27,291 nt of DNA from CAZFQD01 sp964520885 (GCA_964520885.1 CAZFQD010000014.1:1-27291), one strand, 5' to 3'. Positions 1 to 7,763 are shown, numbered from the stretch's first letter. Translations and numbers: made by a program. Notes: generated by a model from the letters alone, not told the origin.

Positions 1-943
1 CGGTTGCTTTTGAAGCAAGTGCTGAAGAACGGCTTGTTCTCGGATTTATTTCAATTACAACAACCTCTCCGGTGTCTTGATTGTGTGCAAATTGGCAGTT
101 GCAACCGCCAATAACTTGAATTTCCTCAACAATTTTATATGAATAATCTTGCAATTTATTTTGAAGTTCTTTTGAAATAGTTAGCATTGGAGCACTGCAA
201 AAGGAATCTCCTGTATGAACTCCCATAGGGTCAATATTTTCTATAAAGCAAATTGTAATCTTTTGATTTTTTGCATCTCTAACTACTTCAAGTTCAAGTT
301 CTTCCCAACCAAGAACCGATTGTTCAACAAGCACTTGTCCAATTATACTTGCACTAATTCCACGGCTAACTATTGTTTTTAACTCGTCAACATTATAAAC
401 AAGTCCTCCACCGGCTCCGCCCATAGTGTAAGCAGGGCGAATAACTACCGGATAACCTAATTGTTCAGCAATTTTTATAGCCTCATCAACCGAATATGCA
501 GGGGCAGATTTTGCCATTTCAATCTCTAACTTATTCATTGATTTTTTAAAGGCTATTCTATCTTCGCCTCGTTCAATTGCATCTACTTGAATTCCAATAA
601 CTTTTACATTATATTTTTTTAAAACCCCCGCTTTATCCAATTCTGAACATAAATTAAGCCCCGATTGTCCTCCTAAATTTGGCAACAAAGCATCCGGTCT
701 TTCTTTTTCAATAATTTGTTCTAATCTTCTAACATTTAAAGGCTCTATGTAAGTTACATCCGCCACCTCAGGGTCTGTCATAATAGTTGCGGGATTGGAA
801 TTAACTAAAACAATTTTGTAACCTATTTTTTTAAGTGCTTTGCATGCTTGTGTTCCTGAATAATCAAATTCACAAGCTTGTCCAATAATAATAGGTCCCG
901 ACCCTATGATTAGAACTTTTTCAATGTCTTCCCTCTTTGGCAT
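1..943 (-). CDS. carB: Carbamoyl-phosphate synthase large subunit, N-terminal part (cut by window edge)
   Basis: CarB makes carbamoyl phosphate from bicarbonate, ATP and ammonia supplied by the CarA glutaminase, for pyrimidine and arginine synthesis in the cytosol. I translated the minus strand from ATG at 943-941; about 314 residues run open to the edge. It begins MPKREDIEKVLIIGSGP. The first ATP-grasp half is recognisable from the early GQACEFDYSG, then RPAYTMGGAGGG, ENIDPMGVHTGDS and the metal-binding EINPR followed by SRSSALASKAT. The full protein is normally about 1,060-1,070 residues, so roughly 70% is missing. A purine-rich ribosome site (GGAAGGGG) lies 8-9 bases before the ATG. The gene has its own promoter and PyrR-type leader, and carA is not directly upstream, which is unusual. 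Identification is firm. Confidence 0.96.
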   Translation of the reverse strand, partial: MPKREDIEKVLIIGSGPIIIGQACEFDYSGTQACKALKKIGYKIVLVNSNPATIMTDPEVADVTYIEPLNVRRLEQIIEKERPDALLPNLGGQSGLNLCSELDKAGVLKKYNVKVIGIQVDAIERGEDRIAFKKSMNKLEIEMAKSAPAYSVDEAIKIAEQLGYPVVIRPAYTMGGAGGGLVYNVDELKTIVSRGISASIIGQVLVEQSVLGWEELELEVVRDAKNQKITICFIENIDPMGVHTGDSFCSAPMLTISKELQNKLQDYSYKIVEEIQVIGGCNCQFAHNQDTGEVVVIEINPRTSRSSALASKAT

Positions 944-988
944 AAAATACCCCTTCCTGCCGTTTATTTTCGGCTTTAAAATATAATT

Positions 989-1020
989 AAAAAACCTCTT
1001 GCCTTGAATTAGGCAAGAGG
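989..1020 (-). terminator. Intrinsic terminator of the carB leader (attenuator)
   Basis: On the minus strand a perfect 9-bp stem (CCTCTTGCC with GGCAAGAGG, arms at 1012-1020 and 995-1003, 8-base loop) is followed immediately by six T residues at 994-989. It lies between the carB promoter and the carB start, so it acts as a conditional terminator, not an end-of-gene terminator. Confidence 0.88.
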
Positions 1021-1082
1021 TAAGTTTCACAATTTTTATGTTACTTATTTCCCTTGCCAGCCTCACAGGACTGATTTAAAGG
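1012..1082 (-). promoter_or_regulatory. PyrR-type RNA attenuator (binding loop and antiterminator) of carB
   Basis: On the minus strand, 1072-1059 reads AGTCCTGTGAGGCT, a perfect match to the PyrR-binding consensus ARUCCNGNGAGGYU known from Bacillus pyr leaders. It sits in an anti-antiterminator hairpin (outer CCTT/AAGG at 1082-1079 and 1055-1052, inner CAG/CTG and CC/GG). The competing antiterminator pairs GGCAAGGG (1058-1051) with the 5' arm of the terminator at 1020-1012, giving eight pairs with one G-U. In the known mechanism, UMP-loaded PyrR stabilises the binding hairpin, releases the terminator arm and stops transcription when pyrimidines are plentiful. All three mutually exclusive structures can be drawn from the sequence; control by PyrR itself is inferred because pyrR is not in the window. 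Confidence 0.9.
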
Positions 1083-1097
1083 TTATTAACTTTTATT

Positions 1098-1126
1098 AGA
1101 ATACACTAATAATATTAATTTGTCAA
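1098..1126 (-). promoter_or_regulatory. Promoter of the carB leader
   Basis: The minus strand has TTGACA (1126-1121), a 17-base spacer and TATTCT (1103-1098), close to the housekeeping sigma consensus. The predicted start is near 1091, a few bases before the PyrR-type leader. The promoter lies just past the stop codon of the histidinol-phosphatase-like gene, so carB does not depend on read-through from it. Confidence 0.85.
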
Positions 1127-1151
1127 TGAGTTTTTTAAAAGATTTTTTTAA

Positions 1152-1943
1152 TTAATCAAGTTTTACATAACTTGCCTTTCTATTTTCAAAAATGCTAATA
1201 TATTTAAACCCTGCATTTATTATTTGCTCTCTTGCGTTTTCAAAATTTAAACCTATATACTCTGTTTTGTGTGCATCAGAACCTATTGTTATTATTTGGC
1301 CGCCTAAATCTTTATAAAGTTTTATTAGTTCAAATTGTGGCATTGTTCTGCCTAAAATATCTTTGGTTGTTGAAGTGTTAACCTCAATTCCTTTGCCATC
1401 ATTTATTAACTTTAAAAATATTTTTGCAATTTCATCTTTATATTTTAGCATATCATATTTAGCTAATACTCTTGCTAAATATCTTGATGGATAATCTAAA
1501 TGTCCCAAAACATCAAATTTACCCCAATTACACATTTGCAGTATTTCATTGTAATACTTTGTTAAATACTCGTCAATATCAATTTTCCCATAATCAAGGT
1601 CTAAATAATCAAGTTCATTTTCGTTATTATGCAAAGAACCAATAATAAAATCATAGTTTGCATTGTCTAAAAGTTTATTAGCATATTCTAAATTTTGTGT
1701 TGGCTGTCCTATTTCAATGCCAAATTTTATTGCAATTTTACCCTTGTATTTTTCCTTAGCAATTAGATAATCTTTTTTTGATAAATCATAATCATATAAA
1801 ACATTTAAAGCATTACATTCGCAATGGTCTGTAATGGCTATATCGGAAAAGCCTAAATCAATGGCTTTTTCGCAAAGTTCAAATATAGTCATTTGTCCGT
1901 CAAACGACCTATTTGTATGTAAATGATAATCGGTTTTGAACAT
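1152..1943 (-). CDS. PHP-domain histidinol-phosphatase (HisJ/HisK-like)
   Basis: This is a 263-residue cytosolic metal-dependent phosphatase of the PHP family, the usual histidinol-phosphate phosphatase of Bacillota and the penultimate step of histidine synthesis. The metal-site motifs appear in family order: HLH at 7-9, ITDH at 37-40, a glutamate in GIEIG near 77, GSLH at 102-105, GHLD at 147-150 and GSDAH at 221-225. The length fits the HisJ-type family (about 260-270). The ATG at 1943 has AAAGGAA 7-8 bases upstream. No other histidine gene is nearby, so the substrate is inferred from the family; a related PHP phosphoesterase is the alternative. The gene stands between repeat-rich DNA and the carB promoter, and no clear promoter of its own was found. 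Confidence 0.82.
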   Translation of the reverse strand: MFKTDYHLHTNRSFDGQMTIFELCEKAIDLGFSDIAITDHCECNALNVLYDYDLSKKDYLIAKEKYKGKIAIKFGIEIGQPTQNLEYANKLLDNANYDFIIGSLHNNENELDYLDLDYGKIDIDEYLTKYYNEILQMCNWGKFDVLGHLDYPSRYLARVLAKYDMLKYKDEIAKIFLKLINDGKGIEVNTSTTKDILGRTMPQFELIKLYKDLGGQIITIGSDAHKTEYIGLNFENAREQIINAGFKYISIFENRKASYVKLD

Positions 1944-1994
1944 AAAATATTCCTTTCGCTATTAAAAACTTTTTAAATTGAAAATAAAAGTAAA

Positions 1995-2036
1995 ATGAGG
2001 AATGAGGAATGAGAAATGAGAAATGAGAAATGAGAA
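1995..2036 (+). repeat. Heptamer array, six units (ATGAGGA/ATGAGAA)
   Basis: Six uninterrupted 7-bp units: two ATGAGGA, then four ATGAGAA. It lies 5' of the PHP gene and next to the 55-bp core repeat at 2042-2096. Confidence 0.9.
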
Positions 2037-2041
2037 ATTGT

Positions 2042-2096
2042 TGTATCAGAGCCATTTTCTTTATTTATATTTTTATCTTTTCGTAAATGTCATTGC
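2042..2096 (-). repeat. 55-bp dispersed core repeat, copy 1
   Basis: This matches the reverse complement of 7671-7725 at 52 of 55 positions. It is AT-rich, with a GCAATGACA end leading into the GTCATTGC hairpin repeat and a GGCTCTGA end next to the heptamer array. Both copies lie downstream of a gene stop in the same relative orientation. Confidence 0.88.
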
Positions 2097-2118
2097 GAGT
2101 GCAACGAAGCAATCTCAT
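2089..2118 (+). repeat. Dispersed GTCATTGC...GCAATCTC hairpin repeat
   Basis: A GTCATTGCGA start, a variable centre and GCAATCTCATT end; ATTGC at 2092-2096 can pair with GCAAT at 2109-2113. It is a diverged member of the family seen at 13418-13448 and at the right edge of the window. Confidence 0.75.
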
Positions 2119-2171
2119 TTTATTTAGATATTATGAGTTAGAGAAAAATGCAGATTGCAATAAAAACCACA

Positions 2172-2197
2172 AAAATTCTACATTTGAAATGAATTTT
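2172..2197 (-). terminator. Possible terminator of the penicillin-binding protein gene
   Basis: Just after the stop codon, AAAATTC and GAATTTT form an AT-rich 7-bp stem around a loop that can itself pair. The following minus-strand sequence is T-rich but interrupted (GTGGTTTTTATT). This is a weak candidate. Confidence 0.35.
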
Positions 2198-2205
2198 GCT
2201 ATTTT

Positions 2206-4446
2206 CTAATTTGAACTATTATTAGATGAAGTAGTGCTACTTGTGGTGCTACTTGTTGGGGCTTTTGTTGGTTCAACAACTGTCGGATTATGAACATTAC
2301 AAAGAATACTTGGTTCCTTGCCAATTTCAAACCAAACAGTATCTATATGGTTAAGCGGGCAATTTGCAGTTGGAATTCCTCCACTATTAATACAATATGG
2401 TGCTTGAACTACTCCGGCAGGTATTTCAAAATCTTTCCAAGGTAGTTTTTTAGCTTTATCTATTTTTTCCATAGTAATTTTGAATAGTTTTGAACAAGGA
2501 TTAGTGTTAACATTATATAAGGTTTTTGGTTGGTCATATCCAAACCAAATTCCAGCGGCATAATAAGGGTTATAACCTACAAACCATCTATCTTTGTCCT
2601 CAGAGGTTGTTCCTGTTTTCCCTGCGTTTGGCATATCACTTTGCTTAGCATAAATACCCGTTCCATGTTGAACTGCTGAGTATAAAAATTGATGGGTTAT
2701 ATATGCTGTTTGAGGAGAGATTGCCGGCCTGCTAATTGAAGTTTTTTCAAGCAAAACTCTACCTTCAACTGTTTCAACCTTTGAATAAGTTCTTGGCGAA
2801 TTATATATGCCATTATTAGGAAATATTTGAAAAGCCGCAGTTAACTCTAATACTGAAATACCGTCGGTTATACCACCCAAAGCCAATGCACCAGTAATAT
2901 CAGAATATACATTGCCATTTCTTGTTTCTTTTTTAACTAAACTTGTTATTCCTAATTTTGTAGTTAAAAACTCATAGGAACGGTCTGCCCCCATCATATT
3001 CAATATTTTAACTGGTATAGTGTTTTTTGATTGTTCAAAAGCACTTCTAATGCTAATTAAACCAGAATAAATGCCATTGTAATTTTTAGGCCAACCCTTT
3101 ACTACATCCACAGGACCGTCAATTAATGATTGCCCGGGAGAAATAACATTGTATTCAAAAGCAGGAGCATATGCCGCAATTGGTTTCATACAGGAACCCG
3201 GCTGTCTAACAGTTTGAGTAGCTCTATTTAAAACTCTATCTGCTTGTTTTACACCCCTACCGCCTACTAATCCTACTACATCACCAGTTTTAGGGTTCAT
3301 TACAACCATAGCACTTTCGGGATAAACATCTCCAATATGAACTGACGGGAAATTTTCAGCATTCCCATAAACTTCATCAATTACTTTTTGAATAACAGGG
3401 TCCATTGTGCTATAAATTTTTAAGCCTTTGGTAAATATTAAATTTTGAGCATAAGACTCTGAATATCCCTTTTCTTTAACCAAATCATTAGTAACATCAC
3501 TTATTAATTGGTCTACAAAATAAGATTGTTTACTATTTCTTTTTTTATCTTTGTTTTCTACAATAAAAACAAGTTGCTCTTTCATTGCTTTATTGTATTC
3601 CTCAGTAGAAATTTTATCAAATTGTTTCATTTTAGTTAAAATAATATGTGCTCTTTTTATATTATTGTCAGGATTAAAAAACGGGTCATAAAGTCCCGGG
3701 CTATTTGTAACGCCAATTATACTTGCCGCCTGTGCAATTGTTAATTCGCTAACATCTTTATTAAAATAAATATTTGAGGCTGTTTGAACACCATTACATC
3801 GTGTGCCAAAGGTAACTGTATTAAGATAATACTCTAATATTTCATCCTTACTGTATTTTCTTTCAATATATAATGCTCTAAATATTTCTTTAACTTTTCT
3901 TTCAATTGTAACCTTATTTTCCCCTGTGATATTTCTAATTAACTGTTGTGTAATTGTTGAACCGCCATAAGAGTCGTTCTTATTAAAAACATAACTTATT
4001 ATTGCTCCGACAGTTCTTTTCCAGTCTACCCCTTGATGACTTTCGTATCTTTCGTCCTCAATTGCTATTGCTGCATCCTTCATATATTTTGGAATTTTAT
4101 CTCCATTAACCCAAACTCTATTTTGGTCCTTATAAAGAGCCTCAATTTCTACTGGATTTCCTTTACTGTCATTCGCATAAATAACAGTGGCATAATCAAG
4201 GCTTAAATTATTAAATATTGTATCTAATTCAGGGTCAGTATAATTGTAAACAAAGTAAATAAATATGCCTGATGCAATTATTCCAATAGTTACAAAGCAA
4301 GCAAATAAAGCTAAAAATAATTTTTTAACCGCTCTATATACTTTAGTTTTTCTCAATCTATTTAACTTTTTAAATATTGTAACTTTTCTTTGTTTGTTAA
4401 GAACCGTTTTAATTATTTCTTTAAAACTTTTTCTTTCTCTTTTCAA
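2206..4446 (-). CDS. Class A penicillin-binding protein (PBP1-like, glycosyltransferase 51 plus transpeptidase)
   Basis: A 746-residue bifunctional peptidoglycan synthase, membrane-anchored with its catalytic domains outside. A basic cytosolic segment (1-41) precedes one membrane helix (about 43-68). The glycosyltransferase domain has EDERYESHQG at 130-139 with the catalytic glutamate, then GGSTITQQL at 161-169 and a lysine/arginine-rich segment near 183-198. The transpeptidase domain carries the three classic motifs: SxxK as SCMK at 418-421, SxN as SKN at 473-475, and KTG at 610-612. The tail is a low-complexity Ser/Thr/Asn run. The only usable start is TTG at 4446-4444; it has AGGGGGG 6 bases upstream, and the nearby ATG at 4450 is out of frame. 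Divergent from pcrA. Function is firm; the exact paralogue is not. Confidence 0.93.
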   Translation of the reverse strand: MKRERKSFKEIIKTVLNKQRKVTIFKKLNRLRKTKVYRAVKKLFLALFACFVTIGIIASGIFIYFVYNYTDPELDTIFNNLSLDYATVIYANDSKGNPVEIEALYKDQNRVWVNGDKIPKYMKDAAIAIEDERYESHQGVDWKRTVGAIISYVFNKNDSYGGSTITQQLIRNITGENKVTIERKVKEIFRALYIERKYSKDEILEYYLNTVTFGTRCNGVQTASNIYFNKDVSELTIAQAASIIGVTNSPGLYDPFFNPDNNIKRAHIILTKMKQFDKISTEEYNKAMKEQLVFIVENKDKKRNSKQSYFVDQLISDVTNDLVKEKGYSESYAQNLIFTKGLKIYSTMDPVIQKVIDEVYGNAENFPSVHIGDVYPESAMVVMNPKTGDVVGLVGGRGVKQADRVLNRATQTVRQPGSCMKPIAAYAPAFEYNVISPGQSLIDGPVDVVKGWPKNYNGIYSGLISIRSAFEQSKNTIPVKILNMMGADRSYEFLTTKLGITSLVKKETRNGNVYSDITGALALGGITDGISVLELTAAFQIFPNNGIYNSPRTYSKVETVEGRVLLEKTSISRPAISPQTAYITHQFLYSAVQHGTGIYAKQSDMPNAGKTGTTSEDKDRWFVGYNPYYAAGIWFGYDQPKTLYNVNTNPCSKLFKITMEKIDKAKKLPWKDFEIPAGVVQAPYCINSGGIPTANCPLNHIDTVWFEIGKEPSILCNVHNPTVVEPTKAPTSSTTSSTTSSNNSSN

Positions 4447-4468
4447 GCATTTCCCCCCTAAAAAACAT

Positions 4469-4489
4469 TTGTCAATTATTAATTGACAA
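4469..4489. promoter_or_regulatory. Perfect 21-bp inverted repeat between the penicillin-binding protein gene and pcrA
   Basis: TTGTCAATTA and TAATTGACAA flank a single T. A second palindrome, TTGACAATAGTCAA at 4483-4496, overlaps its right end. The site lies in the predicted 5' untranslated region of the penicillin-binding protein gene, about 20 bases before its start. It could be an operator or an mRNA hairpin; no regulator is identifiable. Confidence 0.5.
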
Positions 4490-4560
4490 TAGTCAAGTAT
4501 AAATATTATAACACATTTTAGTAAATAGTAGTAGTTTTTTTTCTTTAATTATATTATAAT
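4483..4560 (+). promoter_or_regulatory. Candidate promoters of pcrA
   Basis: Two -10 candidates precede pcrA. TTGACA at 4483-4488 with an 18-base spacer leads to TATAAC at 4507-4512. A perfect TATAAT at 4555-4560 lies closer to the gene but has no good -35. Which is used cannot be decided from sequence. Confidence 0.45.
4505..4513 (-). promoter_or_regulatory. Extended -10 promoter of the penicillin-binding protein gene
   Basis: The minus strand reads TGT followed by TATAAT (4510-4505), an extended -10 element. The -35 region at the expected distance (TACTAC/TACTAT) is poor. The predicted start is near 4498, giving a leader of about 50 bases that contains the inverted repeat at 4469-4489. Confidence 0.55.
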
Positions 4561-4596
4561 AAGGCTATTAAAGTATATTAAGGATAGGTAAATAGA

Positions 4597-6963
4597 ATGC
4601 AAAATGAGTTTTCCAACTTAAAAAAACATTTTTTAGAAAATGAATATTCATTTTTAAATAAAGAACAAAGGCAAGCAGTGTTCAATATAAATGGAGCATT
4701 GCTAATTTTGGCAGGTGCCGGCAGTGGCAAAACTACTGTTTTAGTTCAGCGAATTGCTTATTTAATAAAGTATGGCAATGCTTATTATAGTGAAAAAACA
4801 CCTTTTGTCTTAACTGATAATGAAATTAATCTATTAAAAAATGAAAATTCAAATAAAGAAGAAATTAGAGAATTAATAGCAGATAATCCCCAAAAAGCAT
4901 GGACTATTTTGGCAATAACCTTTACAAATAAAGCCGCAAACGAAATGAAGGAAAGGCTAATAAAATTATTGGGCAAAGATGGTCAAGATGTTTGGGCTTC
5001 TACTTTTCACAGTTGTTGTGTTAGAATTTTAAGAAGAGAAATTGAAAAAATAGGCTATAATAAAGACTTTACTATTTATGACACTGATGATAGTTTAAAG
5101 TTAATAAAAGAAAGTCTTAAACAATTGAAAATTGATGAAAAGAAAATTCCTCCAAAGGCTATACTTTCAAATATTAGCAAGGCAAAAGATGAAATGATTA
5201 CTCCAACTTACTACAAAAAATTATATGTGCACGATTATCGTTTAAATATTATTGCTAATGTTTATGAACTTTATCAAAGGCGATTAAAGGAGGCAAATGC
5301 CTTAGACTTTGATGATATTATTTTACATACTGTAAAACTATTAGAGGAAAATGCTGATGTTTTAGACTATTATCAAAACCGTTTTAGATATGTTTTAGTG
5401 GATGAATATCAAGACACTAATAAATTGCAATACAAATTAGTTAGCTTATTAGCTGCGAAAAATGGCAACATTTGCGTTGTTGGAGATGACGACCAAAGTA
5501 TTTATAAATTTAGAGGAGCAACAATTGAAAACATTTTAAGTTTTGAACAGCAATTTAAAAGTGTTAAGGTTATTCGTTTAGAGCAAAATTATCGTTCGGT
5601 GCAAACAATTTTAGATGCGGCAAATAAAGTTATTAGCAATAATACAGAGAGAAAGGGCAAAAACTTGTGGACTGCAAATGGTCAAGGCGAAAAAATTATA
5701 GTTCATAGAGCATTTAATCAAGATGATGAGGGCAGATACATAGCAAAAACTATAAAAGACTTAGTTATTAATGAGCAATATGATTATAATGATTTTGCCA
5801 TTTTATATCGCACAAATGCACAAAATCGTTCCCTTTCTGATGCACTTACCAATAATCAAATCCCAAATAGAGTTATTGGCGGAACAAGGTTTTATGACCG
5901 CAAGGAAATTAAGGATATGCTTGCTTATCTTTCTGTAATAGCAAATCCCAACGATAGTGTAAGATTAAAGCGAATTATAAATGTGCCAAGCAAAAAAATT
6001 GGTGCTACTACAGTAGAAAATACTCAAATTGTTGCTGATAGTTTAGGTATTAGCATATTTGAAACAATTAATAATGCTAATGAATATCCATTATTAAGCA
6101 GAGCATCATCTTCACTTTTAAACTTTTGTAATATGATAAATAAACTTAGAATTTTAGCCGATGAATTGCCTTTAAATGAACTTTATGAGGAATTAATTGA
6201 TTTAAGTGGCTATGTTAAAATGCTTCAAGATGAAAATACCTCAGAGGCAAATGACCGTTTAGAAAACATAATGGAATTATCTTCAAGTATAATTGAATAT
6301 ATGAAAAAAAGTGATGAGCCAACACTTAGTGGCTTTTTAGAGGAAGTTTCCTTAGTTGCCGATATTGATAATCTTGACAGTAGTGCAAAAGCAGTTAACC
6401 TAATGACCTTGCATAGTGCTAAGGGGCTTGAATTTTCTGTTGTGTTTATAGCAGGTGCCGAAGAAAATATTTTCCCATCAGGGCAATGTTTTGCAAATCC
6501 TAATGAAATAGAAGAAGAAAGAAGACTTGCCTATGTTGGAATAACAAGGGCAAAAAAGCAGTTATATTTGCTAAGTGCACAGGAAAGAACACTTTATGGT
6601 ATGACACAAAGGAATAGAATTTCCCGCTTTGTTAGTGAAATTCCTTCACATTTAAAAGAGGAAAGCGGAATTAAATTTAATAATAAAAATACATCATGGG
6701 ATATTTCTTCAAATGAAAATTACTTTGAAGGTGCTACAAAGCCGAAAACTCCGTTTGGAATGGATAAAAAAACTCCTGCCTCACAAAATAAATTCAATTC
6801 TGGTGATACAGTAGAGCACAAGGTTTTCGGCAAGGGATTAATAATTTCTTCTAACCCAATGGGAAATGATACTTTACTTGAAATAGCCTTCCAAAAAAGC
6901 GGAACAAAAAGGGTTATGGCAAACTTTGCGGCACTTAAAAAAGTTGAAAGTGGAAAGTGGTGA
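4597..6963 (+). CDS. pcrA: ATP-dependent DNA helicase PcrA (UvrD/Rep family)
   Basis: A 788-residue superfamily 1A 3'-5' DNA helicase used in repair and in clearing replication conflicts. The helicase motifs are in order: Walker A AGAGSGKT at 39-46, TFTNKAANEM near 109-117, STFHS at 135-139, DEYQDTN at 269-275, GDDDQSIYKFRGA at 296-308, LEQNYRS, a GGTRFYDRKEIKDML segment, TLHSAKGLEF and VGITRAKKQL. A Tudor-like C-terminal domain (VEHKVFGKGLI to RVMANFAALKKV) is that of PcrA. About 40 extra residues (57-100) lie between motifs I and Ia; I associate this with clostridial PcrA. The last residues (KVESGKW) are encoded by heptamer repeats at 6941-6961. Start ATG has AGGATAGG upstream. Confidence 0.96.
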   Translation: MQNEFSNLKKHFLENEYSFLNKEQRQAVFNINGALLILAGAGSGKTTVLVQRIAYLIKYGNAYYSEKTPFVLTDNEINLLKNENSNKEEIRELIADNPQKAWTILAITFTNKAANEMKERLIKLLGKDGQDVWASTFHSCCVRILRREIEKIGYNKDFTIYDTDDSLKLIKESLKQLKIDEKKIPPKAILSNISKAKDEMITPTYYKKLYVHDYRLNIIANVYELYQRRLKEANALDFDDIILHTVKLLEENADVLDYYQNRFRYVLVDEYQDTNKLQYKLVSLLAAKNGNICVVGDDDQSIYKFRGATIENILSFEQQFKSVKVIRLEQNYRSVQTILDAANKVISNNTERKGKNLWTANGQGEKIIVHRAFNQDDEGRYIAKTIKDLVINEQYDYNDFAILYRTNAQNRSLSDALTNNQIPNRVIGGTRFYDRKEIKDMLAYLSVIANPNDSVRLKRIINVPSKKIGATTVENTQIVADSLGISIFETINNANEYPLLSRASSSLLNFCNMINKLRILADELPLNELYEELIDLSGYVKMLQDENTSEANDRLENIMELSSSIIEYMKKSDEPTLSGFLEEVSLVADIDNLDSSAKAVNLMTLHSAKGLEFSVVFIAGAEENIFPSGQCFANPNEIEEERRLAYVGITRAKKQLYLLSAQERTLYGMTQRNRISRFVSEIPSHLKEESGIKFNNKNTSWDISSNENYFEGATKPKTPFGMDKKTPASQNKFNSGDTVEHKVFGKGLIISSNPMGNDTLLEIAFQKSGTKRVMANFAALKKVESGKW
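6941..6961 (+). repeat. Heptamer units forming the 3' end of pcrA
   Basis: Three 7-bp units (AAGTTGA, AAGTGGA, AAGTGGT) run into the pcrA stop codon. They are the reverse complement of the TTTCCAC/TTTCAAC words of the arrays at 13365-13385 and 13505-13539. Confidence 0.7.
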
Positions 6964-6967
6964 AATT

Positions 6968-7633
6968 TTGTCCAACAATATTAATTTACCCGAAGTAACA
7001 GAATTTTTGCGAACTTTAATTCCCCAAAAGCAAGGGGAGTTTTACGAGTTTGAAAAAAAGTGCCGTGAGGAGCTTTTTCCAATAGCAAAGCCCGAAACGG
7101 CAAAACTTTTAGAGTTTTTTTGTGCTTTAATAAAACCCGAAAAAATATTAGAAATTGGTTGTGCTGTCGGTTTTTCCGCAATTCTTATGCTAAGGGCGAG
7201 CGAAAATTTAAAAGAACTAATAACTATTGACCGTTATCCATATATGTGCGAAATTGCAAAAAAGAATTTTGAAATTTTTGATAAGAATAAAAAAATCCAC
7301 CTTTTGGAAGGACAAGCAAACGAAATATTGCCAACCTTGCAAGGTGAATTTGATATTGTTTTTTTAGATGCCGCAAAAGGGCAATATCCTGAATTTTTGC
7401 CACATTGTATTAGACTTTTAAGAAAAGGCGGAGTGTTAATAGCCGATAATATTTTGTTTGACGGAATGATTGTAAATGAAACCCTTGCAAAACGGAGAAA
7501 CAGAACAATAGTTCGCAGAGTTCGTGCTTTTTTAAAGGAAATATCCGAAAGAGAAGACTTAAAAACCTCAGTTTTGCCACTTGGCGACGGGGTTTCTGTA
7601 AGTGTTAAATTGTCGGATGACAATTTAACATAA
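6968..7633 (+). CDS. SAM-dependent O-methyltransferase, TrmR/YrrM-like
   Basis: A class I methyltransferase of the caffeoyl-CoA/COMT-like family. The glycine-rich SAM motif is ILEIGCAVGFSA, followed by an acidic IDRYPYM strand, then DIVFLDAAKGQYPEFL and GGVLIADNILFDG. The DAAKGQY signature and the length fit Bacillus TrmR (YrrM), which methylates 5-hydroxyuridine at the wobble position of tRNA; that substrate is inferred. No ATG is available. I chose TTG at 6968, just after the pcrA stop, with GGTGA about 5 bases upstream; this gives 221 residues and a family-like N-terminus. The frame is open upstream, so GTG 6950 or TTG 6926, overlapping pcrA, are possible. The last codons fall within an 11-bp inverted repeat. 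Confidence 0.8.
   Translation: MSNNINLPEVTEFLRTLIPQKQGEFYEFEKKCREELFPIAKPETAKLLEFFCALIKPEKILEIGCAVGFSAILMLRASENLKELITIDRYPYMCEIAKKNFEIFDKNKKIHLLEGQANEILPTLQGEFDIVFLDAAKGQYPEFLPHCIRLLRKGGVLIADNILFDGMIVNETLAKRRNRTIVRRVRAFLKEISEREDLKTSVLPLGDGVSVSVKLSDDNLT
7604..7629 (+). repeat. Perfect 11-bp inverted repeat in the tail of the methyltransferase gene
   Basis: GTTAAATTGTC and GACAATTTAAC flank GGAT, forming a hairpin that encodes the last residues (VKLSDDNLT) and ends just before the stop codon. No T-run follows on the plus strand, so an intrinsic terminator is not supported. Confidence 0.65.
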
Positions 7634-7760
7634 TTAACAACGAACAATTAACAATTTCGGTGTCGACTATGCAATGACATTAACGAAAAGATAAAAATAT
7701 AAATAAAGAAAACGGCTCTGAAACAGAAATTTTTCGCTGTTCGCTGTTCATTGTCAATTT
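7633..7760. repeat. Composite repeat: heptamers, 55-bp core, opposing heptamers
   Basis: Three heptamers (ATTAACA, ACGAACA, ATTAACA) start at the methyltransferase stop codon (7633-7653). They are followed by the second 55-bp core copy (7671-7725, plus orientation) and by oppositely oriented heptamers (two TTCGCTG, TTCATTG, TCAATTT; 7733-7760) that end at the nadC stop. The outer arrays are roughly inverted relative to each other. Confidence 0.75.
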
Positions 7761-7763
7761 TAT

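Noticed and set aside
4265..4486. Open frame antisense to the 5' end of the penicillin-binding protein gene
   Set aside because: It overlaps a certain gene, has no ribosome site, and its hydrophobic translation is the shadow of the membrane-helix region.
7234..7647. Minus-strand 137-residue open frame in the methyltransferase gene
   Set aside because: It is antisense to clear SAM-methyltransferase motifs and lacks family features.
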